From contig JADLFM010000248.1 in assembly GCA_020845495.1 (NCBI GenBank), positions 1 through 12,481 on the forward strand: a DNA stretch of 12,481 bases, written 5' to 3'. Below, in pieces: positions 8,081-12,481 of this stretch (position 1 is its first letter; every line of letters starts with the position of its first letter). Made by a program: the position numbers and the translations under genes. A model generated the notes under the pieces. That model was not told the origin of the DNA, searched no databases, and worked only from the letters and a program-made list of their open reading frames with translations. The stretch is from Chloroflexota bacterium. GTDB lineage: Bacteria; Chloroflexota; UBA6077; JACCZL01.

Positions 8081-8391
8081 GGCGCCACCTCGATCTCGAC
8101 ACGCGCGTGCTGGCCCGGGTCGTAGCGACTCCGCAGTTTGGAGGATGCGAGCAGGATCCGGAGCATCTCCGGATCGCGCCACGTCGCCCAGAGCGCGAAG
8201 CCGTAGAGCGCGGCGAACATCAGCAGGCCCGCGAGGAACGAGTAGAAGAGGTTGAACGTCGCCGCGCCGAGTAGCAGGGCCAGGAAGAACAGCCGGCGGT
8301 CGACGCCGCAGATCGTCAGCGGCCGGTGCAACGCCTTGTAGACCGGGCGATACGCCGGTCGGTCCGTCCTCGTCTCGTCGGGGGCAGCCAT
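8074..8391 (-). CDS. trbD: TrbD / VirB3-like inner-membrane T4SS protein
   Basis: This 105-residue VirB3/TrbD protein is a small inner-membrane subunit that associates with VirB4. The order pilin-VirB3-VirB4 is nearly universal. An N-terminal basic segment with the family-typical HRPLTICGVDRR (22-33) is followed by a hydrophobic region with two helices (about 34-69, LFFLALLLGAATF and FLAGLLMFAALYGFALW), then RDPEMLRIL (72-80), also common in VirB3 proteins. The start is ATG 8391, eight bases after the trbC stop. No strong Shine-Dalgarno is visible (only GAG at the stop of trbC), so it may depend on translational coupling to trbC. Its own stop overlaps the trbE start by seven bases. Confidence 0.93.
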   Translation of the reverse strand: MAAPDETRTDRPAYRPVYKALHRPLTICGVDRRLFFLALLLGAATFNLFYSFLAGLLMFAALYGFALWATWRDPEMLRILLASSKLRSRYDPGQHARVEIEVAPC

Positions 8392-8399
8392 GGTCGGAC

Positions 8400-8699
8400 T
8401 CAGAAGAGCCAGGCGAGGAACTGGGCCGCGAACAGCGCCAGACCGCCGCCGAACACGATGCCGGAGATCTGGCGCTTGGCACCGCCCTCACCGAACATGA
8501 AGAGCAGGCCGCCGATGACGATCGCCACGAGGGCGAGCGAGCGCGCCAGCGGGCCGGTGAAGGTGGCTTCGAGGTTGGCAGCCGCGCGTTCCCAAGGAGA
8601 CTGCTGCGCGAACGCCAGCGACGGGGCTGCGAGCACAATCAGCGTGACGACCATCACGCGCGCTCGCCGAGTCAACGACAGACGGGACCACACGGGCAT
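8400..8699 (-). CDS. trbC: TrbC / VirB2-like pilin precursor
   Basis: This 99-residue pilin precursor is the first gene of the operon. It has a basic N-terminus (RRAR), a signal peptide (about 1-31, APSLAFA before QQSPWE), then two hydrophobic helices (about 50-70, LARSLALVAIVIGGLLFMFG; and 79-97, SGIVFGGGLALFAAQFL) joined by a short basic loop (GGAKRQI). That layout is the VirB2/TrbC hairpin that polymerises into the conjugative pilus. ATG 8699 is chosen because GGAGGTG ends five bases before it. The frame stays open to 8840, but the extra 47 residues are over hairpin-rich leader DNA and would bury the signal peptide. Whether the mature pilin is cyclised, as in RP4, cannot be told from sequence. 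Confidence 0.92.
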   Translation of the reverse strand: MPVWSRLSLTRRARVMVVTLIVLAAPSLAFAQQSPWERAAANLEATFTGPLARSLALVAIVIGGLLFMFGEGGAKRQISGIVFGGGLALFAAQFLAWLF

Positions 8700-8703
8700 G
8701 GGG

Positions 8704-8710
8704 CACCTCC
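8704..8710 (-). promoter_or_regulatory. Ribosome-binding site of trbC
   Basis: GGAGGTG on the minus strand, followed by CCCC and ATG. It is the strongest Shine-Dalgarno in the operon and fixes the trbC start at 8699 rather than at upstream in-frame starts. It lies 15 bases beyond the foot of the 8726-8754 hairpin, so leader folding could influence access to it. Confidence 0.8.
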
Positions 8711-8725
8711 GAAGACCTGGTGGCT

Positions 8726-8754
8726 CGACATCGGGCACACGCGGGCCGATGTCG
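8726..8754. repeat. 9-bp inverted repeat (leader hairpin 1)
   Basis: CGACATCGG and CCGATGTCG are perfect inverted copies around an 11-base loop. In the trb transcript this would form a stable stem-loop whose foot is 15 bases before the trbC Shine-Dalgarno. It may be an mRNA leader structure or a dyad protein-binding site. Confidence 0.65.
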
Positions 8755-8762
8755 TCGCGCGT

Positions 8763-8796
8763 GCTGCCGGCAACGTGCAGAGAGGCCGCCGGCAGC
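8763..8796. repeat. 9-bp inverted repeat (leader hairpin 2)
   Basis: GCTGCCGGC and GCCGGCAGC are perfect inverted copies separated by 16 bases. The flanks GTGC / GCAC extend the symmetry imperfectly. It sits eight bases upstream (in the trb direction) of leader hairpin 1. No T-run follows on either strand, so a simple intrinsic terminator is not supported. Confidence 0.6.
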
Positions 8797-8844
8797 GCAC
8801 GCGCGAGCGGGACAAGGCCGATGATGGGCGCGACGATCACGGCT

Positions 8845-8862
8845 CCGGGGTGCTATCCCCGG
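8845..8862. repeat. 6-bp GC inverted repeat
   Basis: CCGGGG-TGCTAT-CCCCGG is a perfect six-base stem with a six-base loop, followed by further G residues. It is short and very GC-rich, so chance occurrence is possible. Its value is as part of the cluster of dyads in this region. Confidence 0.4.
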
Positions 8863-8875
8863 GGGGTGCGCCTCA

Positions 8876-8893
8876 CGAGTGATCGGTCACTCG
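8876..8893. repeat. 18-base operator-like palindrome
   Basis: CGAGTGA-TCGG-TCACTCG is a perfect 7+7 dyad with a four-base centre. Size and spacing resemble an operator for a dimeric regulator. It ends seven bases before a TTGACA hexamer on the plus strand, so a bound protein could affect that candidate promoter. No regulator gene other than the sigma factor is in the window. Confidence 0.5.
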
Positions 8894-8899
8894 CGGGCG

Positions 8900-8928
8900 T
8901 TGACAGGGCCTGGGACTGCGGCGAAGAT
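8900..8928 (+). promoter_or_regulatory. Candidate sigma70-type promoter reading towards the sigma-factor gene
   Basis: TTGACA (8900-8905) is a perfect -35 hexamer. Seventeen bases on is GAAGAT (8923-8928), matching three of six -10 positions including the key A and final T. Transcription would start near 8935 and leave a leader of about 230 bases before the sigma-factor ATG. The poor -10 makes this tentative. Confidence 0.3.
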
Positions 8929-9022
8929 GTGAGCGACACAGCAACGAGGTTGCGCGCCAGCCGGCACGCTGCCCTGACACAACTTGCTCCGTGACCTCGG
9001 TTCCAAGTGACGCAACGCGCGT

Positions 9023-9051
9023 CTGGCGTTCCCTGTCGATATAGACGCCAG
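9023..9051. repeat. Inverted repeat flanking an AT-rich core
   Basis: CTGGCGT and ACGCCAG are perfect inverted copies 15 bases apart. The centre contains GATATAG, and an inner GTC-N6-GAC dyad is nested in it. On the minus strand TATATC (9043-9038) could act as a -10 box for the trb operon, with a weak TTTTCG 16 bases upstream. This is consistent with an operator over a promoter, but is not proven. Confidence 0.45.
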
Positions 9052-9054
9052 GTG

Positions 9055-9080
9055 GGACCGAAAACTTACTGCGCCGTATC
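9055..9080 (+). promoter_or_regulatory. Weak ECF-type promoter candidate for the sigma/anti-sigma operon
   Basis: GGACC (9055-9059), a 15-base spacer containing an A-run, and CGTATC (9075-9080) loosely resemble the GGAAC / CGT layout of ECF sigma promoters, which are often autoregulated. It lies about 85 bases before the sigma gene. The match is poor and could be chance. Confidence 0.2.
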
Positions 9081-9163
9081 TCCCCGCCGGCGAACTTGGT
9101 GGACTGGCGTCGTGACCCCACACCCGCGCATCTCGCGTGCGGTGGTCGTGTTCAGGGGGAGTC

Positions 9164-9805
9164 ATGGAGGACGTGCCCAATCCCAAGCTGGTCGACGGTC
9201 GCGGCGATCCCGTTGTGCCTCGCATCGAGATGGCCCTCACCCGGCTGCTACCGCACTTCCAGCAGAGGTACCCCGCGCTCCGGGACGACCTGGTCCGCGC
9301 GGAGGTCGTCGACGAGGCCGCGCGACGCATCGCGGAGCGCGAGCGTCGGTCGGGTCCCGTCAACAACATCCACACCTACGCGTGGAGTGCGCTCCGTCAC
9401 TCCATCGCCACATGGTTCCGTCGAGGAGCCAATCGGGTCACCGAGGGAGCCTTGTCGCCCGAACACAGCGAGGCCGTGCTCGGCACGCTGGAGGCATCGG
9501 TCGGCACCCCTGAGCAAATCGAGCAGGAGATCCTGCTCGCGGAGGTCATGGAGCAACTCACGCCCGATGAGCGGTCCGTCGTGACGTGGAAGGCCGCGGG
9601 CTACTCGAGCGAGGAGATGGCCAGGCATCGCGGCACGTCAGCGGCGGCCGTGGATACGCTATTCTCTCGGGCGAAGGACAAGATCCGAGCCGCGCTCGGA
9701 GTCGACAAGAAGCGACGATTCACCAAGCCGATGGGACGCCCGCGATCAGTGACCCGCGCGGCGTCCGGCGGGGAGCCCCCTCCCGAGACGCCAGATGGCG
9801 AATGA
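9164..9805 (+). CDS. ECF-like RNA polymerase sigma factor
   Basis: This 213-residue sigma-70 family protein has a region 2-like helical part at about residues 25-90 (including RDDLVRAEVVDEAARRI and TYAWSALRHSIATWFRR), a linker, and a clear region 4 at about 131-178 (QLTPDERSVVTWKAAGYSSE, then a helix-turn-helix through AVDTLFSRAKDKIRAAL) that would bind the -35 element. Region 2 is rather degenerate. The start is ATG 9164, with AGGGGGAG just before it; an in-frame GTG at 9137 has no ribosome-binding site. About 30 residues follow region 4, basic then proline-rich, including KPMGRPRS. The stop overlaps the start of the anti-sigma gene by 11 bases, the usual arrangement for a sigma with its own anti-sigma. 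It is transcribed away from the T4SS operon. Confidence 0.88.
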   Translation: MEDVPNPKLVDGRGDPVVPRIEMALTRLLPHFQQRYPALRDDLVRAEVVDEAARRIAERERRSGPVNNIHTYAWSALRHSIATWFRRGANRVTEGALSPEHSEAVLGTLEASVGTPEQIEQEILLAEVMEQLTPDERSVVTWKAAGYSSEEMARHRGTSAAAVDTLFSRAKDKIRAALGVDKKRRFTKPMGRPRSVTRAASGGEPPPETPDGE

Positions 9806-10511
9806 CGTGCGACGAGACGCTGAGCCCGAGTTCAAGGCCGAGAACGAAGTCGACCTGCTGCTCCGCGGCGCCAATCCCAATCCCACACGCGAGGGCTGCC
9901 CGCCCAGAGAGAAGCTGATCGCGCTCGCGCGCCGGCAGGTGCCGGTGGGCGATCCCGTGGGCGACCACGTGTCCAAGTGCTCACCCTGCTATCGCGAGAT
10001 GCGGGCGATTCAGCAGGCGGAGGGGATTCGGCCGGCGGACGAACGGCGACCGGCGCGAACGTGGTGGCCGGCAGCTGCGGCGGCACTCTTGGTCGTCGCG
10101 GCGGGACTGGCGTGGCTCGTCTCCGGGGGCGGGCAGCGTTTACGCACTCCGGCGCCAGAACAGGTCGTCGCACAGGCGGAGCCGGTCGCCGTCACGCTCG
10201 ACTTGCGCAGGTACGGGGTCACCCGCAGTGACACTCCCGCGGCCGACCTTCCCCCGCTGGTGCTTCCGCGCGCGAAGCTGAACCTGACGTTGTTGCTGCC
10301 AGTGGGCTCGGAGCCTGGAGCGTATGAAGTCCAAGTCATCGGCAGCGACGGAGCCGTGCTCACGTCGGGACGCGGCAGGGCTGAGGTCCGCGACTTCGTC
10401 ACGACCCTGCGCACCGACCTGGTTGCCGATTCCCTGGCCCCTGGCAATCGTCAGTTGATACTGCGTCGCGATGGCGAGAACTGGCAGACCTTCCCAGTCA
10501 ACGTTCGCTGA
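9795..10511 (+). CDS. Membrane-anchored zinc-finger anti-sigma factor
   Basis: This 238-residue protein overlaps the sigma gene by 11 bases. The cytoplasmic N-terminus carries the probable zinc site Cys35, His58, Cys62, Cys65 (CPP...HVSKCSPC), the ZAS-type HxxxCxxC motif that holds an ECF sigma factor. One transmembrane helix follows (about 90-110, WWPAAAAALLVVAAGLAWLV). The extracytoplasmic domain (about 115-238) is predicted rich in beta strands (KLNLTLLLPVG, GAYEVQVIGSDG, NRQLILRRDGENW) and probably senses an envelope signal; I do not recognise its family. The usual model is that the signal releases the sigma factor by proteolysis or conformational change. That mechanism is known for the class and not shown here. 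ATG 9795 is used because of the overlap and the lack of a better upstream start. Confidence 0.85.
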   Translation: MANDVRRDAEPEFKAENEVDLLLRGANPNPTREGCPPREKLIALARRQVPVGDPVGDHVSKCSPCYREMRAIQQAEGIRPADERRPARTWWPAAAAALLVVAAGLAWLVSGGGQRLRTPAPEQVVAQAEPVAVTLDLRRYGVTRSDTPAADLPPLVLPRAKLNLTLLLPVGSEPGAYEVQVIGSDGAVLTSGRGRAEVRDFVTTLRTDLVADSLAPGNRQLILRRDGENWQTFPVNVR

Positions 10512-10693
10512 ATGCGGACCGTCGGGGGGCATCATCCGCCCCGCACTACCATAATCAACGGTGGTTACTTTCCTTTGGGGGGATTGAAGAACTCAGTTCG
10601 GAATAGTGTCGTGATCCTCGCCAGCAGAAACACGCCCCGCTTGAACTTCGTGTCGCGTGCTTCGAGCCCGACAGGATTCAACGGCGCTCCGCT
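10512..10693. other. Convergent intergenic region
   Basis: These 182 bases separate the anti-sigma gene from the end of the oppositely directed copper ATPase gene. They are less GC-rich than the flanks. A terminator-like hairpin lies at 10523-10543. On the minus strand the frame of the ATPase stays open for 42 codons after its TGA, to a TAA at 10565-10567. No gene with its own ribosome-binding site was seen. Confidence 0.6.
10523..10543. terminator. Terminator-like hairpin after the anti-sigma gene
   Basis: CGGGGGG-CATCAT-CC(G)CCCCG forms a seven-pair stem with one bulged G and a six-base loop, starting 12 bases after the anti-sigma stop. GCGGA/TCCGC (10514-10518 and 10535-10539) gives an alternative pairing. 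No T-run follows on either strand, so it is not a classical intrinsic terminator. It may serve convergent transcripts or act with Rho. Confidence 0.45.
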
Positions 10694-12481
10694 TCAGAGG
10701 TGCGCTCTCCTGAGCCGCAGCGCGTTGGCGATGACCGATACCGAACTGAAGGTCATGGCCGCGCTGGCGATCATTGGGCTCAGCAGCAGGCCCAGGAATG
10801 GGTATAGGACGCCGGCCGCCACGGGTACACCGAGGGCGTTGTAGACAAAGGCGAAGAACAGGTTCTGGCGGATGTTCTTCATCGTCGCGCGACTGAGGCG
10901 CAGCGCGCGGACGATGCCACGCAGGTCACCCTTGATCAGGGTGACGCCCGCGCTCTCCATCGCGACGTCCGTGCCCGTGCCCATCGCGATGCCCACATCC
11001 GCCTGCGCAAGCGCCGGCGCGTCGTTGATGCCGTCGCCGGCCATCGCGACGCGCGCGCCCTGCGCCTGCAGTCGCTTCACGACCGCCGCCTTCTGATCGG
11101 GCAGCACGTCGGCCTCGACCTGATCGATGCCGACGGCCTTCGCCACCGCGTCGGCCGTGGTCCGGTTGTCGCCAGTCAGCATCACGACCCTGATGCCTTC
11201 GAGGTGCAGCGACTGAATGGCTTCGGCCGTCGTCGCCTTGACCGGATCGGCGACGCCTATGAGACCGGCGGGTTGTCCGTCGACCGCGACGAACATCACG
11301 GTCTGGCCCTGGCGACGCAGGTCCTCGGCTCTGGCTCCCAACGCACCGGGATCGATGCCCAGCGCGTCGAAGTGTCGCAGGTTTCCGATGGCGATTGATC
11401 GCCCACCGACGCGTCCCGTAACGCCTTTGCCTGTGGTCGAGGCGAAATCCCCGGCTTCGGACAAGTTCACCTGCCGCTCGCGCGCGCCGGCGACGATCGC
11501 TTCGGCCAGCGGATGCTCGCTGACATGCTCGAGACTTGCCGCGAGCGACAACAAGGTCGTCGCGTCGATGCCCGGTTGCGGCTCGATCGACACCAGCTTC
11601 GGCTTGCCTTCGGTGAGCGTGCCGGTCTTGTCGACCACGATGACGCTGATCTTCTCGAGCATTTCGAGCGCCTCGGCGTTACGAATCAGCACGCCGGTTT
11701 CCGCCCCCCGTCCGGTGCCCACCATGATCGACATGGGCGTCGCGAGTCCAAGCGCGCACGGGCACGCGATGATCAGCACTGCGACGGCGTTCACCAGGGC
11801 ATGGGCGAGCCGTGGCGGCGGCCCATACCCGGCCCAGACAATGAACGCGATCACGGCCACCGCGATGACCATGGGCACGAACCATCCCGAGACGGTGTCG
11901 GCGAGACGCTGGATGGGCGCACGTGAGCGCTGCGCATCGCTGACCATCCGGACGATCTGCGCGAGCAGGGTGTCACTCCCGACGCGCTCCGCCCGCATCA
12001 CGAACGTCCCGGTCCCGTTGACCGTGCCGCCCGTCACCTTGGCGTCCATCGTCTTTTCGACGGGGATGGGCTCCCCACTGATCATTGACTCGTCGACCGT
12101 CGTCGTCCCTTCGATCACGACACCATCGACGGGCACGCGTTCACCAGGCCGTACGCGCAGTCGATCGCCGACGATGACGTGTGCGAGGGGGATGTCGACC
12201 TCGCTCGCGTCCTCGCCGAGCCGTCGAGCGGTCTTCGGCGCGAGGCCCAACAAGTTCTTGATCGCTGCGCTCGTGCGGCTGCGCGCACGCAGCTCCAACA
12301 CCTGACCGAGCAACACCAGGACAACGATGACGGCGGCCGGCTCGAAGTAGACGGCGACCTGGCCTCCCATCCGGAACGCCTCGGGAAACAGACCCGGCGC
12401 GATGGTCGCAACGACGCTGAAGGCATAGGCCGCACCGACGCCCATCGCGATCAGCGTGAACATGTTGAGGTGCCGGTTGAC
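10694..12481 (-). CDS. copA: Copper-exporting P1B-type ATPase (CopA-like), N-terminus outside window
   Basis: 595 residues are seen; the frame is open at base 12481 with VNRHLN before [10 protein letters not shown], so the first helices and any metal-binding domain are missing. Visible in order: actuator-domain SGEP (near 12068-12079), the membrane metal site CPC (11756-11764, in [13 protein letters not shown]), phosphorylation motif DKTGTLT (Asp at 11630-11632), SEHPLA of the nucleotide-binding domain (near 11505-11520), MLTGDN (near 11175), and [20 protein letters not shown] (near 11000-11045). The last two helices carry N-x6-YN-x4-P and M-x2-SS-x5-N, which with CPC is the P1B-1 signature for Cu+ (or Ag+) export from the cytoplasm. 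The gene ends with TGA at 10694-10696 after ALRLRRAHL. It converges on the sigma/anti-sigma pair. No copper regulator or chaperone gene is in view. Confidence 0.96.
   Translation of the reverse strand, partial: VNRHLNMFTLIAMGVGAAYAFSVVATIAPGLFPEAFRMGGQVAVYFEPAAVIVVLVLLGQVLELRARSRTSAAIKNLLGLAPKTARRLGEDASEVDIPLAHVIVGDRLRVRPGERVPVDGVVIEGTTTVDESMISGEPIPVEKTMDAKVTGGTVNGTGTFVMRAERVGSDTLLAQIVRMVSDAQRSRAPIQRLADTVSGWFVPMVIAVAVIAFIVWAGYGPPPRLAHALVNAVAVLIIACPCALGLATPMSIMVGTGRGAETGVLIRNAEALEMLEKISVIVVDKTGTLTEGKPKLVSIEPQPGIDATTLLSLAASLEHVSEHPLAEAIVAGARERQVNLSEAGDFASTTGKGVTGRVGGRSIAIGNLRHFDALGIDPGALGARAEDLRRQGQTVMFVAVDGQPAGLIGVADPVKATTAEAIQSLHLEGIRVVMLTGDNRTTADAVAKAVGIDQVEADVLPDQKAAVVKRLQAQGARVAMAGDGINDAPALAQADVGIAMGTGTDVAMESAGVTLIKGDLRGIVRALRLSRATMKNIRQNLFFAFVYNALGVPVAAGVLYPFLGLLLSPMIASAAMTFSSVSVIANALRLRRAHL

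Larger units (their letters stand above)
8700..9163. promoter_or_regulatory. Divergent control region between trb operon and sigma/anti-sigma operon
   Basis: These 464 bases hold no convincing gene. ORFs on both strands here lack ribosome-binding sites and family features. The region is rich in inverted repeats: 8726-8754 and 8763-8796 next to the trb operon, 8845-8862 and 8876-8893 in the middle, and 9023-9051 towards the sigma gene. The only AT-rich islands are GATATAG (9038-9044) and GAAAACTTACT (9060-9070). Promoters for both operons must lie here if, as it appears, the two are transcribed divergently. Neither promoter can be fixed from sequence alone. Confidence 0.7.

Noticed and set aside
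8081..8638. N-terminal extension of trbE in the same frame
   Set aside because: It overlaps trbD and most of trbC in another frame, is arginine/serine/proline-rich, and has no VirB4 features. ATG 8080 has its own ribosome-binding site.
8326..8994. Plus-strand open frame across trbD, trbC and the leader
   Set aside because: It is antisense to two well-supported genes, with no family features and no ribosome-binding site.
8999..9004. GGAACC on the minus strand as an ECF -35 element for the trb operon
   Set aside because: The next GTC-like -10 (in GTGTCA) is too far away (about 21 bases instead of about 16), so the pair does not make a plausible ECF promoter.
8873..9121. Possible leader peptide gene on the minus strand (82 codons)
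   Set aside because: It is arginine/serine-rich, has no convincing ribosome-binding site, and covers the palindromes. It is better explained as non-coding control DNA.
11217..12305. 362-codon open frame on the plus strand
   Set aside because: It is antisense to the copper ATPase, whose motifs are all intact on the minus strand. The plus-strand product is low-complexity serine/proline/threonine/arginine.
1..12481. CRISPR array, tRNA, rRNA or insertion sequence
   Set aside because: No regularly spaced direct repeats, cloverleaf-like sequence, ribosomal RNA motif or transposase coding sequence was seen in the window.

Overview
The window comes from a high-GC Gram-negative-type bacterium. The T4SS genes presuppose two membranes, and signal peptides, a translocation-pore pilin and an outer-membrane VirB9-like protein are all visible. 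No taxonomic marker is present. The sigma factor paired with a zinc-binding membrane anti-sigma of the C...HxxxCxxC type, together with a Trb-like operon and a copper ATPase, would suit an Acidobacteriota-like genome, but that placement is inference.

Bases 1-8699, read on the minus strand, hold one compact operon for a type IV secretion / conjugative mating-pair-formation apparatus of the Trb (P-type) / VirB class. In transcription order it is: pilin TrbC (VirB2), TrbD (VirB3), ATPase TrbE (VirB4), TrbG (VirB9), TrbI (VirB10), two tandem TrbJ-like (VirB5) paralogues, TrbL (VirB6), an unrecognised 50-residue single-helix membrane protein, TrbF (VirB8), and the N-terminal part of a two-helix membrane protein that runs off the window. 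Genes overlap or lie 1-31 bases apart and most have good Shine-Dalgarno sequences, so they are probably co-transcribed and partly translationally coupled. No relaxase, VirB11/TrbB ATPase, VirB7 lipoprotein, integrase or recognisable coupling-protein ATPase domain is visible. They may lie beyond the left edge or elsewhere.

Bases 8700-9163 form a divergent control region of about 460 bases. It contains five inverted repeats: two 9-bp-stem hairpins directly in the leader of the trb operon, and three smaller palindromes that look like operators. It also has weak promoter-like sequences on both strands.

Bases 9164-10511 on the plus strand encode an ECF-like sigma factor and, overlapping by 11 bases, a membrane-anchored zinc-finger anti-sigma factor. 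Their head-to-head position with the T4SS operon suggests, without proving, that an envelope signal controls transfer gene expression.

Bases 10512-10693 are a convergent intergenic region with a terminator-like hairpin and a 42-codon in-frame continuation after the ATPase stop. Bases 10694-12481 on the minus strand carry most of a P1B-1 copper-exporting ATPase (CopA type) whose N-terminus lies beyond the right edge. It is either the chromosomal neighbour or metal-resistance cargo of the conjugative element.
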